A stretch of DNA of 64,000 bases from assembly GCA_030068075.1 (NCBI GenBank), contig CM057823.1, positions 12,930,485-12,994,484 of the forward strand, given 5' to 3'. The notes beneath the pieces were generated by a model. It saw only the letters and a list, made by a program, of their open reading frames with translations, made no database searches and was not told the DNA's origin. The DNA is from Paguma larvata (Eukaryota > Chordata > Mammalia > Carnivora > Viverridae). The position numbers were made by a program, and so were the translations under genes. This document shows, one piece after another, positions 21,750-33,414 of this stretch (positions are counted from its first letter, which is position 1; each line of letters begins with the position of its first letter).

Positions 21750-22077
21750 CGAGTTCTAATGGATGAGCAGTAGGGGCCAGTTAAAGTAGGAATGGTAGGA
21801 GGGGCTCCAGCTAGAAACTAGCCTGAGAAGGAAAGAGAGGGACTTCAGCTAGAGGATTGAAAAAATTAAAAAAAAAAAAAAAAGAATGCAAAAGTGAGAG
21901 ATGAGCCTAGAAAGGTAGAGGGGCCAGATTCCTCAAGAGCTTGAAACCTTTATAAGCTGTCAGAAGTAATTTCAGCTTTCTCCTAAGGCAGTAACAAAGT
22001 GTATTCATTACAATGTTTTCAGCCGCAGGTGGCAACAACAAAACACTCAACTAAAAGTGACTTAAACAAGGAAAACA
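21750..22077. other. Degenerate unnamed repeat, left arm
   Basis: Text such as AGCCTAGAAAGGTAGAGGGG and GCCAGATTCCTCAAGAGC recurs in related form near 28560-28870, so it looks repetitive and old. From about 22000 a second old element begins that resumes after the L1 at 22819. Confidence 0.4.
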
Positions 22078-22818
22078 TTTTTTTAATAATTTATTGTCAA
22101 ATTGATTCCCATACAACACCCAGTGCTCATCCCAACAAGTGCCCTCCTCTGTGCCTGTCACCTACTCTCCCCCCTCCCACACCCCCCTCTCCCCTCAGTT
22201 TGTTCTTAGTCTTTGAGAGTCTCTTATGTTTTGTCTTCCTCCCTCTCTGCCGCTTTTTTTCCTCCCCTCTTCCCCTCCCCCATGGTTTTCTGTTAAGTCT
22301 CACAAAGCCCACCTATGCATGGAAACATATGGCATCTGTCTTTTTCTGACTGACTTATTTCACTTAACATAATACCCTCCAGTTCCATCCATGTTGCCAC
22401 ACATGGCCAGATTTCATTTTTTCTCATTGCCAGGTATAGTCCATTGTATATATGTACCACATCTTCTTTATCCATTCGTCAGTTGATGGATACTTAGTCT
22501 CTTTCCATGATTTGGCTATTGTCGAAAGTGCTGCTATGAACATCGGGGTATACGTGCCCCTATGCATCAGCACTCCTGTATCTCTTGGGTAGATTCCTAG
22601 CAGTGCTATTGCTGGGTCATAGGGTAGCTCTATTTTCATTTTTTTGATGAACCTCCACACAGTTCTCCAGAGCGGCTGCCCCAGTTTGCATTCCCACCAA
22701 CAGTGCAAGAGGGTGCCTGTTTCTCCACATCTCTGCCAGCATCTCTAGTTTCCCGATTTGTTCATTTTAGCCACTCTGACTGGTGTGAGGTGGTATCTCA
22801 GTGTGGTTTTGATTTGTA
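22078..22818 (-). mobile_element. L1 insertion, 5'-truncated, antisense
   Basis: The T-rich left end followed by TTTATTGTCAAATTG is a reversed carnivore L1 3' UTR and tail. Minus-strand codons at 22424-22708 spell [19 protein letters not shown], an L1 ORF2 C-terminus. Target-site duplications AAGGAAAACATTTTTTT (22068-22084) and AAGGAAAACTTTTTTT (22819-22834) differ by one base. The copy is only about 740 bp and cannot be active. Confidence 0.92.
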
Positions 22819-23500
22819 AAGGAAAACTTTTTTTAACATTTCACATAATGAGAAGCGTGGTCCGTGGATGGGTTCATCTTTCTGTCTGCCATCCTCGGTG
22901 TGTGTGACACTTCTTATTGTCCCATGATAGCTCCTCTTAGAGTGCCCAAATACTTGCAGCAATTCCAAGGATCAGATCCTTACAAAATTATGTTCAATGG
23001 CCTGGAAAAAGTAGGCGGAGTCTGTGCAAACAGGGAAGAAAGTCTTTTCCAGAAGCTTCTAGCAGAATTCCCCATTTCTCATTGACCAGAACCCAGTCAC
23101 ATGTGAACCAGCTGCACTGAATTCTGGGAAAGCATGTATATGGCATTTTTCACCCTTTGAGATGGGAAGTGGTTTCTATCTGCAGGGAAGGAAAGAAGAG
23201 TCATAGCTATTGGGTAGGAAGCTATCGGTGGTGTTCTCAGCCTTTGAAGGTTTTTGAGCAAACAAGCGATTCAGCTTTCTATTACTCTAGGTCTCCTTGC
23301 TTCTTTAACTTCACTGACCGACCACCTGCATCCCCTACTTTCAACGACACCTTTTCCATCTCGTTCCTGTTTTTTTTTCAGGCATAAAAAAACTCACCTC
23401 ATCTCTAAACATTCATGACACTGATTTAATTCTGACAAAATTTCCTAAGACGATGATGTCTGTAGTATTTGGCATGAATACTTCAGAAAGTGTATTAGTT
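22819..23500. other. Degenerate repeat, right arm, then unique sequence
   Basis: From 22819 to about 23250 the sequence continues the old element interrupted by the L1 (it reads on from CTTAAACAAGGAAAAC). I cannot assign its family. No gene is seen. Confidence 0.35.
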
Positions 23501-23523
23501 GATCTAAAAAATGTTCTAAAACA

Positions 23524-23742
23524 GGGGCGACTGGGTGGCTCAGTCGGTTAAGCATCTGACTTCAGCTCAGGTCATGATCTCACCATTCGTGGGTTTGAGC
23601 CCCGTGTCGGGCTCTGTGCTGACAGCTTGGAGCCTGGAGCCTGCTTCGGATTCTGTGTCTCTTTCTCTCTCTGCTCCTCCCCTGCTCATGTTCTGTCTTT
23701 CTCTCCTTCAAAAATAAATAAACATTAAAAAGAATTGCTTTT
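23524..23742 (+). mobile_element. CAN-SINE, full length
   Basis: A perfect 14-bp duplication AATGTTCTAAAACA lies at 23510-23523 and 23743-23756. Confidence 0.95.
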
Positions 23743-23756
23743 AATGTTCTAAAACA

Positions 23757-24110
23757 ACTAATACTAGGGGTTTCAAGTATGCTCAGGTATGCTGGTATGT
23801 TAACTGAAACTTATTTAATTTCCATTATTAACATAAGAAAATGATACATTCACTTAGATTGTAAAACTGGTACATAGTGGACTAATATTTGTAGAATGAA
23901 TGGCTTTTAAATAAATAATCATCTCTAATTCCCTTCTTTACTTCACCACCTTTAAAAAAAAGAGCAAGCATATGAGTGCTAGGATGTTTATTAGTTTTAA
24001 AGACTAAATAGCATAATAGCCCCATCTGACACTTCTATTATAGCTGCTTATGCGTATTTAAGGCATGTGGAAATCATTATAGCCAAACTAGGCTAGATGA
24101 TTTTTTCTTC
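23757..24110. other. Intergenic, nothing recognised
   Basis: AT-rich sequence without recognisable gene or young repeat. Confidence 0.4.
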
Positions 24111-24111
24111 T

Positions 24112-24310
24112 TCTTTTTTTTTTTTTTTAGAGAGAGAGAGGGCAAGCACATGCAAGTGGGAGAGGGTCAGAGAGTGAGGCAGAGAATCCTAGGCAGGCTC
24201 TGTACTAGAGCAGAGCCTGATACAGGGCTCCATCTCACCAACGGTGAGGTCATGACCTGAGCCAAAAACAAGAGCCAGACACTTAACCGACTGAGCCACG
24301 CAGGTGCCCC
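24112..24310 (-). mobile_element. CAN-SINE, diverged
   Basis: The middle region is shortened and the head reads GCCACGCAGGTGCCCC. Substitution load is above that of neighbouring copies. Confidence 0.85.
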
Positions 24311-24379
24311 CATTCTGTTTTTTTAGCCATGATGCAAATCCACTGAGTGGTCTTTCAAGTTAGAAGCCACATCAGTTAA

Positions 24380-24830
24380 TAAGTGTCCATCAGCTGACGA
24401 ATGGATAAAGAAGATGTGGCACATATATATATATACAATGGAATACTACGTGGCAATGAGAAAGAATGAAATCTGGCCATGTGTAGTAACATGGATGAAA
24501 CTGGAGGGTGTTATGCTGAGTGAAATAAGTCAGAAAAAGACAGATACCATATGTTTCTACGCATAGGTGGATTTTGAGAGACTTAGCATGGGTGAGGGGA
24601 AGAGGGGAAAAGAAAAAAGCCACAGAGAGGAAGGGAGACAAAACATAAGAGACTCTCAAAGACTAAGAACAAACTGAGGGGTGAGGGTGTGGGAGGGGGG
24701 AGAATGGGTGATGGGCACAGTGAGGGCACTTGTTGGGATGAGCACTGGGTGTTATATGGAAATCAGTTTGACAATAAATTATTTTTTAAAAATTTACCAA
24801 GTTTTGCAGCCATGATTAAAAAAAAAAAGA
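24380..24830 (+). mobile_element. L1 3' end insertion with possible 3' transduction
   Basis: Duplications at 24362-24379 and 24831-24848 (18 bp, one mismatch) bound the insertion. It begins in the ORF2/3' UTR junction (AATGGAATACTACGTGGCAA) and reaches the usual GACAATAAAT end, then an A-rich stretch, then about 25 bases unlike L1 (starting TTTACCAAGTTTTGCAGCC) before a second A tail. Confidence 0.9.
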
Positions 24831-24848
24831 AGAAGCCATATCAGTTAA

Positions 24849-25640
24849 GCATTCTAGAAAATGATTTTTTTTTTTGGAAAAGCATTATTTGTTCAGAAAC
24901 TGCGTGGAACTTATGTTATGAGTGCTGATCTTGATTTCTGGCTGGCTGGAGATCGTCAGACTTGCTGTCAGAGATTCTGGGCTACAACCAATAACCTGGT
25001 CTGATTCAACAAATTTTGTCTGCATCTGGAATGTGAATCTGGACTGAACAGTAGCTGGTGAAGAAATACGGAGGAGGGTATACGTGGAGATTATGGAAGT
25101 AGTCTCATGCTTCGGTTTCTGTTACAGGATCACTAACACTTACAGCGCTTGTTGATACTTTCAATAACAGAGGTTTAGAAATGAACTACAAATGAGTTCT
25201 TCATACTAGCTATTATTGACTAAATGAGCTTTTGAAGCAATATATGATAAAATATGAACAATGGTTTGAGATCATGGACTTATTGCTTAGTGTTGATTTG
25301 TGTTTCTTTTGAGTGAGACTAGGGTCACGGAAATTGCAGCAAATTTCAAGACAGGGCATCTGTGCTGAGCCCAAGGTCTGCCCCTTGTTAAGTATCAACT
25401 TTGGAAAAGGTGTTTCATTTTGCTTCGATGTGGTTTCCTTATCTGTAAAACTGGACGAGTGATAATGGCTTACGTCCTGCTCAGAGCTGCTGTCAAGACC
25501 ACGTGAGAGAGTGCGTATATTTATTTTAACAGAAGCGCGACCACAAGTTAGGACATAAGTTGCCAGTCTGTAAGCTCCCTGACTGATATGATTGCATGTG
25601 ACCACATAAAATAAAACTTGCCAAAAGCAATGTTTCTACA
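24849..25640. other. Intergenic, MIR-like piece only
   Basis: Unique-looking apart from the MIR fragment at about 25425-25530. Confidence 0.4.
25425..25530 (+). mobile_element. MIR fragment
   Basis: GGTTTCCTTATCTGTAAAAC is the MIR core. Confidence 0.6.
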
Positions 25641-25668
25641 ATACAATGCAAAAATAGACACTGCTGCA

Positions 25669-25897
25669 GGGTGCCTGGGTGGCTCAGTCGGTTAAGCGGC
25701 CGACTTCAGCTCAGGTCATGATCTCACTGTCCATGAGTTCAAGCCCCACGTTGGGCTCTGTGCTGACAGCTCAGAACCTGGATCCTGCTTCAGATTCTGT
25801 GTCTCCCTCTCTCTCTGCCTCTCCCCCACTCACATTCGGTCTCTCTCTGTCTCTCGCAAATGAATAAACGTTAAAAAAATTAAAAAAATATAAAAAG
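25669..25897 (+). mobile_element. CAN-SINE, full length
   Basis: 15-bp duplications AAAATAGACACTGCT (25651-25665) and AAAATAGAGACTGCT (25898-25912) differ by one base. Confidence 0.95.
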
Positions 25898-25994
25898 AAA
25901 ATAGAGACTGCTTCTCTGGAAATAACTCAGCTAAGGGCATGGTGAGTTTCTTCCATGTTTATGATGAAATACAGACTTCCTATTAAAAGGTCTC

Positions 25995-26099
25995 TGCCCT
26001 GAGCATGGAGCCTGCTTGGGATTCTCTCTCTCCCTCCCTCTGCCCCTCCCCTGCTCACAGTCTCTCTCTCTTAAAATAAATAAGTAAACTTAAAAAAAG
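25995..26099 (+). mobile_element. 5'-truncated CAN-SINE
   Basis: Only the GAGCATGGAGCCTGCTTGGG part, CT-rich region and tail remain. The tRNA-derived promoter half is missing. Confidence 0.85.
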
Positions 26100-26790
26100 A
26101 GGCTAAAGATTTGAACAGATACATAAAGAAGATATATGAATGGGAATTAAGCACATGAAAAAATGCTCGACATAATTAGTCCATGGGGAAATGAAAATGA
26201 AAATCACAGTGAAATAACACTACACAGTGAATATAACACTGAACATAACACAGTGAATAATACTAAAATTTTAAACACTGATAATACCAAGTACTGATGG
26301 GAATGTGGAGCAACTGTAACTCTCTTGCATTGCTCGTTGGAAAACAATTCAACAGCTTCTTATAAACGTACCATACGACTCTGCAATCCCCCTCTTAAAC
26401 CTTCCATTCAGTCAATAACCTAACAGCATTGTCTATAACCTCCAAGACTGGAAACAACCCAAATGTTCTCCTATTGGTAGACGGATAAACACAGTATGAT
26501 GTATTCACGTATTAAATACTACTCGGCAACAATAAAAAAAAAATACCAATCTTCTCAACAACTTGAATGAATCTCAAATGCATTTTACCAAGGGAAAGAA
26601 ACCAGACTCAAAATAGCTATATAATGAATGATTCCATTTGTATGACCTCCTGGAAGAAAGACATAAAACTGATCAGTGGCTATCAGGAGATAGGGGTGGG
26701 AGAGGGTTGAGCACAAGGGTTGCCAGGGAATTTCAGGAAGAGGGGAGAATGATAGAAATGTGACATATGGTGGTATTTACACAATGTGCC
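26100..26790 (+). mobile_element. Old L1M 3' fragment
   Basis: Motifs such as GGAAACAACCCAAATGTTCT and GGATAAACACAGTATGATGT are conserved L1 3' ORF2 text. All frames are broken. Confidence 0.75.
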
Positions 26791-26807
26791 TTTCTTTTTT
26801 GTTTGTT

Positions 26808-26835
26808 TTGTTTTTGTTTTGTTTTGTTTTGTTTT
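26808..26835 (+). repeat. GTTTT microsatellite
   Basis: About five GTTTT-type units at the edge of a SINE head fragment. Confidence 0.8.
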
Positions 26836-26856
26836 AATGGAGTTCAATGTGCTGTT

Positions 26857-26934
26857 TGAACTCAATAACACAGATCAAGACCTGAGCTGAGATCAAGAGT
26901 CAGATGCTTAACTGACTGAGCCACCCAGGAACCT
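26857..26934 (-). mobile_element. CAN-SINE head fragment
   Basis: Only the tRNA-derived part is present (GACTGAGCCACCCAGGAACC at its 5' end). The middle, CT stretch and tail are absent. Confidence 0.8.
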
Positions 26935-26939
26935 CCCCC

Positions 26940-28900
26940 ACCCCCCGACTGGGATTTCTTTAAGACCACAGAATGCACCTCAGAATTGTCCTACCAAGGA
27001 ATGAGAACACTGGAGTATTTATCCAAGAACTCTCATCCCTCATGGATTAAAATTACTCCTGGGAGCTTTCCCTCCCTGGTACTCCACCTTGCCTGGCACA
27101 TGGGCTGAGGAAGCACACAAGAAGAGACTCAGGTACTATCAGTGATCTCAGGGGTGGATTGAGGGGATATTTCGTATCCGTGCCCATAGCATCTGGTACA
27201 ATATTTCATTTAGTTAACACATTTTAAAGAAAATGCTCTCTTCCCTGTTGAAGCAAGACTTGAGAACTCTATAACCCTTGCTGTCTAAAGACAGTCTCAT
27301 TAAGCCCATTAACACCATAAAACCAGCCTGTTGTTCCATTTCCTCCTCCATGGCCAAATTTGTGCCTTTGGGGCTCCTACTCCTTTCATTTTCCAGCCCA
27401 TTCTCCATGGTTCCGTGGAGCCAGACTACATGTATCTCTTTTTGACAGAAAGGTAGAAGGCATCTGACAAGATTATACTTGGCTGTGGACCAGAGCGTCC
27501 TGTGCCCTTAAGGGACATTGCCATGTGGAGGCAAACTCAGAGGCAACCATTTCTCCAAACTCATATTATCCTGGTTTGGTGATACTTCTCCAGGGCAAAG
27601 AGTAGATAGATGTCAATTGGGCTCACTAGGTTGCAGGTGACAGACACTGGTGACAGTCTAAGGTACCTGACTTACATGGGATTTATTGAGTCTGGGAAGC
27701 CAAGAAAGTTTTGATACATGAAGGTGAGGAAGCATGAAGGAACGTGGAGGTCTCAGGAACAACTGGAAGCAGGGTCTTAAATGTCTCTGCTTCCCGTACG
27801 TCAACTCAATCCTCTTGCAGATTCTCCACATATCAGAACATGGCTACTGGTAGCCCTCAGTTTTATATCCTAGAGCTCCAGTATATTAAACTTTATATCC
27901 AGTCACTAGAAAACTCTGAGCTGACTCTTTTGGTTCCAAGTTTAAAATAATAAGGAGGAGCTCATTAGCTGGAAGCAGGCAGCCTGGGTGGGTCAGCTAG
28001 GAGCTGTAAGAACAGCCACTGCCACAGGCATCATCCTTCTGGAACAGGGGATATTGTTCAGAGTATGAAGCGGTAGTGTTTGGCAAGGCAAAAATAATGA
28101 GTAAGAGAAAGAAAAATAATGTTTGAGTCAAGAAGCAGTATACTTTTATATTGTCCGAATAAAATGAGGTCTGCATTAAAAAAGAGAGGCTGGTCAATGT
28201 TACAATAACAAATCAACTCTCAAAGTTCTATGGTTTATTTCTCATTCACATAAAGTTCCACGTGGATAGGTTGGTTCCCTCCCATACTGCAGCAACCCAA
28301 CCTAGAATACAGTTGCCACAGTAGTGGAATCAAGGGTAGAGGAAAATGCATGAATTCCTAACTGCCATGGGCCCATTGACACGTGTCACTTCTTCATAGT
28401 CCTCTGGCCAGAACTACTCTCGTAGCCCCAACCCACTGCACAGGGGGCTGGGAAATGTGGAGAGCACAGGGGTATTTGGTGAGCACTAACTGTCAAAAGT
28501 CATCATTCCTACTCAGTAATCAAATAGTTCACAGAAGACAGAAATGGTCAGGGGACACTTCCCAGAGCAGGGAGAATTTGTTTCGTGTCTTACAGGACAC
28601 TACTGGCTTGGCTAATTGGAGGGAAGGCAGAAGGCAGTTGAAGTTCTTGGTGCTCTTAAAGGACAATAACGAGTCCAATTTAGTAGGGTGGAAATTTGCA
28701 TAAAGGCGAGGTTGGAGAACTGGATTGGGACACAATTGCTGAAGACTTGAATGTCCAGATAAAAAAACATGGCCACTAATATGTAGGAACTGGGGGACTA
28801 CTGAAAGCTTTTGAGCCAGAGGCTAACATGAACAAGATGAAACCTTTAGGAAGCTTAATCTGGCAGCAACGTGTAACTTGGCTTATATCATTCTATGCAT
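26940..28900. other. Intergenic, mostly old unclassified repeats
   Basis: About 27600-28500 looks like one or two diverged interspersed repeats (for example CCACTGCACAGGGGGCTGGG), and about 28560-28870 resembles the segment at 21890-22000. No coding sequence is supported. Confidence 0.4.
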
Positions 28901-29230
28901 AGTCTAAATGCAAGCATTCTGTTGCCCTCAAAAACATTCTTTGGAAGACTTCCATCTCTGGTAAAATGGCAGGTGAGAGAACCTGAAAAATCATCCCATT
29001 ACAAAACACCTCAGATATAAGGAGAGACAAATCCAGATGGCGCTGGAGCCTTGTTTCCTCTCCCATTTCTGTAGCTCAGAAACCAGCTGCCTCAGCAGGT
29101 CTATGTTAGCTCAGCAGAAGGATAGCCTTGCCAATGACTGAGCTCCAGAGTTTCCTCCTTTAGAAAGAGCTAATTTCCTTGAAGCTCCTATTATCATATT
29201 CTAATTTCCCTATAAATTAATCATGTCTTG

Positions 29231-29432
29231 GGGTGCCTGGGTGGCTCAGACAGTTGAGTGTCCAACTCTTGATTTTGGCTGAGGTCATGATCCCACGGTT
29301 TGTAAGATCGAGCCCCATGTCAGGCTCTGGGCAGACAGTGCAGAGCCTGCTTGGGATTCTCTCTCTCCCTCTCTCTCTCTCTCTCTGCCCACCCAAATAA
29401 ATAAATGAAATAAATTTTAAAAATTAAAAAAA
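29231..29432 (+). mobile_element. CAN-SINE, older copy
   Basis: Diverged 18-bp duplications at 29213-29230 and 29433-29450 flank it. The middle is shortened (CAGACAGTGCAGAGCC). Confidence 0.9.
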
Positions 29433-29589
29433 TAAATTAATTGTGCCTTGTCTAAGCACACCTATACTTGTGATAGTGGGAGGATGGGGGGATCCATGCA
29501 CTCTGTAGATTCTTTGTCTGTAAGTTCCCCGGAAAACTTCACGTTACAAATACAGCATGTGTTGCTAGTGGTGCATATCTGCACACTTT

Positions 29590-29900
29590 ACATGGCCGAA
29601 TGACCATTTCAAAAAATGCATATTTAAGCTGGCAACAGAGTAAGGACATCCTCAGAAGACAAAGTTAAGTGCCACAAACTGGGAACTAACAAAGAATTGG
29701 TATCCAAAGTATGTGAACAACTCTTAAAAATCAACAAGAAAAAGACATAGAATTCAATGGGGGAAATGTATGAAAGACAAGAACAGGCAAGGAAGAGAAT
29801 AAGATGTATGAAAATTTCATTAGTAATCAGGGAAATAGAAAATCGAAACCACAGTATCATTTTATTTTTTGTGTTGATAGAAAATTTAAAAATCTAACAA
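29590..29900 (+). mobile_element. Old L1M ORF2 fragment
   Basis: TTGGTATCCAAAGTATGTG followed by CAACTCTTAAAAATCAACAAG matches L1 ORF2 text. Degenerate. Confidence 0.7.
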
Positions 29901-30259
29901 TTTCCCTTATAAACTGCATTTCATGGTAACCAAATAATTGATGAGAAGCTCCCTTTAGAAAAGTATCCTAGCTAATATATGAAAAAGGAATGATAGCACC
30001 TCACAATTTTACAACTCCTAGTGAATTAATGAACAGTGGTTATCAGTGATTGCTGCCTTTCCACACGAAACAGACACAACAAGTTGTGTGCCTTCTTATG
30101 GAAGAACACACCACCACTTACAAAATGCTCTTGTCAGAAACTTGATCCTGAGTCTAATCAAGCCTCTGGATTTAACAAACACATTACTAGAAATAGGGAA
30201 CAGAGGAACATGTGAAATGACACCAGGAGAATGCATTTAACTAAACCCAGACTTGGGAA

Positions 30260-30640
30260 GCTGGTTTGTTCATCGAGTAAACTCCAAGGAGGGAAAAAGG
30301 ATGGCTTCTATTTGGATCCTGATTTGAGTGGGCAACAAAACAAACAAAAGAAAAACAAAAGCATGTTACAATTGAAGAAATTTAAACATTGACAGCTATT
30401 TCGTGATGTTAAGGAATTGTTACAGTTGGGTGTGACAGTGAGATTGTTCTTATGTTTCTATAAGGTCCTACAAAGGAAACTTTTTGGGACAGGAGGCTGC
30501 AAATAACTCTAGATCTGGATCTGGGTGGTGGTTTCACAGCTGTGGGTGTGTGTAAAATTTTACCACACACTGAACTGTACTCCTAAGATTTGTGCACCTG
30601 ACTATGTAAGTTTTACCTCCATTTTTAAAAGGTAGAGTCT
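30260..30640 (+). mobile_element. Old L1M 3' UTR fragment
   Basis: GGTGGTTTCACAGCTGTGGG and CACTGAACTGTACTCCTAAG are characteristic of older L1 3' ends. Confidence 0.6.
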
Positions 30641-30811
30641 GGTTTATTTTTTTAAGGATATATTCTGCAGTTTTAAAATATGAAATGATTTTAGCTTTAA
30701 AATACTCCAAGACGGCCCATGGAAGATTGGCCATGACTTGGTTAAGTGCTGAAGCTGAAGAATGGATCATAAGACAATTTTTGCACATGTTTGAAACTTT
30801 CCACATTATAA

Positions 30812-31025
30812 CAAAAAAATTTTTTTAAAGTTTTTATTTATATATTTTGAGAGAGAGAGAGAGAGAGAGCACAAGCAGAGGAGGGGCAGAGAGAAAGGAG
30901 GTGAGAAAGAATCCCAAGCAGGTTCCACACCGTCAGCATGGAGCCCAATCTCATGAACCGTGAGATCATGACCTGAGCCAAAACTAAGAGTTGGTGGCAT
31001 AACCAACTGAGTCCCCAGGTGCGCC
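30812..31025 (-). mobile_element. CAN-SINE with GA run
   Basis: The GA run lies at about 30850-30868. The head is slightly damaged (GAGTCCCCAGGTGCGCC). Confidence 0.88.
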
Positions 31026-31463
31026 AACATTTTTTTTTTTAATGTCTGATGAGATAATGTTGTCAAGGATGTGGAAAAACAGAAACCCTCATACTCCTCT
31101 GGTATGAACGTGAGTTGTAAATTTAACAGCTATTTCATACTATTCAGTAAAACCGAAGATGAGTATATCTTAATACTCAGCAATTTGTCTCTGAGGTTAT
31201 GACCTACAGAAACACTAATAGCATGATCAGATATGTGTGTGCATTGAGACAATTCACACAACATTGCTCATCATAAACCAAAATAAAAAGGGAAGGGAAA
31301 CAACTCAAATATCAACTGACAGGAGAATGAATACATAAATTGTGATATATTCACACGATGGTATCTATATTAGAATGAATGGATGAATCATACAAAATTA
31401 ATAAGCAAATACTTTATAAGCTGCAGAAGGAAACTACAGGAATACCATTAATTAAATGTTCAA

Positions 31464-31685
31464 GGGGCACCTGGGTGGTTCAGTTCATTGGGTGGCTGAC
31501 TTCGGCTCAGGTCATGGTCTCACAGTTTGTGATTCAGGCCTCACGTTGGGCTCTGTGCTGACAGCTCAGAGCTGCAGGCCTGCTTCGGATTCTGTGTCTC
31601 CCTCTCTCTCTGACCCTCTCCCTCTCGCACTCTGTGTGTCTCTCTCTCAAAAATAAATAGATGCTTAAAAAAATCTTTTAAAATT
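31464..31685 (+). mobile_element. CAN-SINE
   Basis: Short duplication AATGTTCAAG flanks it (about 31456-31465 and 31687-31696). The head has TTCAGTTCATTGGGTGGC in place of the usual GTCGGTTAAGC region. Confidence 0.88.
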
Positions 31686-31766
31686 CAATGTTCAAGATAT
31701 GCACAATAGAATGATATATTTTAGGGGAACCTATGTATGGTAAAATTATAAAGAAAAGCAGGTGAT

Positions 31767-31965
31767 GGGGCACCTGGGTGGCTCAGGTGGTTGAACAACT
31801 GACTTTTGGTTTTGGCTCAGGTCATGATCCCAGGGTTGTGAGCCCTCATGGGGCTCGTGCTGAGCCTGGAGCCTGCTTCGGATTCTCTCTCTTTCCCTCT
31901 GGCCCTCTTACCTGCTCCTGCTCCTGCTCTCTTTCTCAAATAAAATTTAAAACGAATTAAAAAAA
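31767..31965 (+). mobile_element. CAN-SINE, diverged
   Basis: A perfect 15-bp duplication AAGAAAAGCAGGTGA lies at 31751-31765 and 31966-31980. The tail region repeats CTGCTC three times. Confidence 0.93.
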
Positions 31966-32165
31966 AAGAAAAGCAGGTGAATGATAAACACAGGGTAGAG
32001 GCCTATAGTAGTTTCATTGGCTCTGATAATATTCTACTTTTTAGGCTGGGTGATGGGTGTTTGTTTCCACACTGTTTTTTACTCCACATATATATTATAA
32101 AACCTTGTGTAGAAAAATCTTATAATGAAATTATTTTGGAAAGCCATTTCTGTTGGTTCAGCAGT

Positions 32166-32377
32166 CTTTTTTTTTTTTTAAGTTTTATTTATTTATTTTG
32201 AGAGACAGGGAGAGAGCACGAGCAGAGGAGGAGCAAAGAGAAAGAGAGAATCCCAAGCAGGCTTTATGCTGTCAGCTTGTAGCCTGATATGAGGCTCGAA
32301 CTCACAAACCATGAGATCATGGCCTGAGCCAAAATGAAGAGTCGGATGCTTAACCAACTGAGCCACCCAGGCACCCG
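32166..32377 (-). mobile_element. CAN-SINE
   Basis: The head GCCACCCAGGCACCC ends at about 32376. The tail is a T run at 32167-32179. Confidence 0.9.
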
Positions 32378-32469
32378 GGGTTTATCTGTCTTCAGACCAG
32401 GCTTACGGGTGGTGGTGTGGTCCCATACAAAACCACTGGGATACTGGGAATTTGGGGAACCTGGTTGTT

Positions 32470-32590
32470 AGACACAGCTGAACCACTAAATAGTCCTGTA
32501 ACCTTGCGCAGATCACTTAACTTCTCTTAACCCAAGTTCCCTCATCTAGAAATTGGCTGATGAGCATTTCTCAACTCCATTCTTTAGAAC
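32470..32590 (+). mobile_element. MIR element
   Basis: TGTAACCTTGCGCAGATCAC then CTTAACTTCTC follows the MIR order. Confidence 0.7.
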
Positions 32591-32599
32591 ACCACTTCT

Positions 32600-33210
32600 A
32601 AGATACAGTAACAGGTATTTTGTGGTAAGAACAACAAAGTTTGTAGTCAAATTAGTTTGGGGAACTCTAGATTAAACAATAGTCAGAAGGTTTCCCTACA
32701 GCAAGATTTCACAGAGCCTTGACTCCACAGTGGGAGCTGTAAATCTGCAAGAGAGCAATAGAGAATTTCCCAAAGTAGTTAACCACAGAATTAGGTGTAC
32801 CAGGGGATGTATAACAGCCCTTCAAAGGAACATAGCTTGGGAAATCCTGGAGTAACTGCTCTCTAAGATCTCCTTCAAATCTATCATCTCAGGTGACCTT
32901 TACTGCAGGATGTATGGCGAATTGTTGAAAAGACTTGGGAGCTGGGATATCCGTGAGATTTTTGCAACGGTTGAGGCGTCGGAGCTCACCGACCTTAATA
33001 ACAACACGGTAACATGGATGGAGAGGGAGGGGCATGGTCAGGAAACATCACTGAGGAACCATGAGGCAGGGCTGAGCACAAGGCCACCCCTTGCCTGGTT
33101 AAACTCGACACGACAATGCCGGTCAGTCAAAACCACAGCGGTTGGTGGTTGCTGCGGTGACCAGTTAACTGCCCTGAACCCTGGCGGTGGCTTTGCAACA
33201 TCCGGAATAT
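32600..33210. other. Intergenic, including a CpG-dense unique patch
   Basis: The second half (32918-33205) holds about 14 CpG dinucleotides in under 300 bases, far above the surrounding sequence. A 114-codon open frame covers it (32910-33254) but runs into a SINE and has no recognisable family. Confidence 0.45.
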
Positions 33211-33414
33211 TTTTATTTATGATTTATATATTATTTATTTATGCATTTATTTAATGTTTATTTATTTATTTTGAGAGAGAGGAAGAGAGCATGAGCCATG
33301 GGGAAGGGGCAGAGAGAGAGGGAGAGAGAGAGAGAATCCCTGATGCAGGGAGATCATGACCCAAGAGGAAATCAAGAGTCGGATCCTTAAATGACTGAGC
33401 CACCCAGATGCCCC
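33211..33414 (-). mobile_element. CAN-SINE with internal deletion
   Basis: The segment normally carrying GGCTCTGTGCTGACAGCTC and the box B region is missing. The CT-rich part joins almost directly to GGGAGATCATGACCC. Confidence 0.88.

Larger units (their letters stand above)
31045..32140 (+). mobile_element. Old L1M fragment interrupted by two SINEs
   Basis: 31045-31463 contains CAAGGATGTGGAAAAACAGA, typical of L1 ORF2 3' text; 31687-31766 and 31981-32140 continue it. SINEs at 31464-31685 and 31767-31965 interrupt it. Confidence 0.65.

Noticed and set aside
22424..22708. 94-codon minus-strand frame with [13 protein letters not shown]
   Set aside because: This is the C-terminal scrap of L1 ORF2 in a truncated insertion, not a gene.
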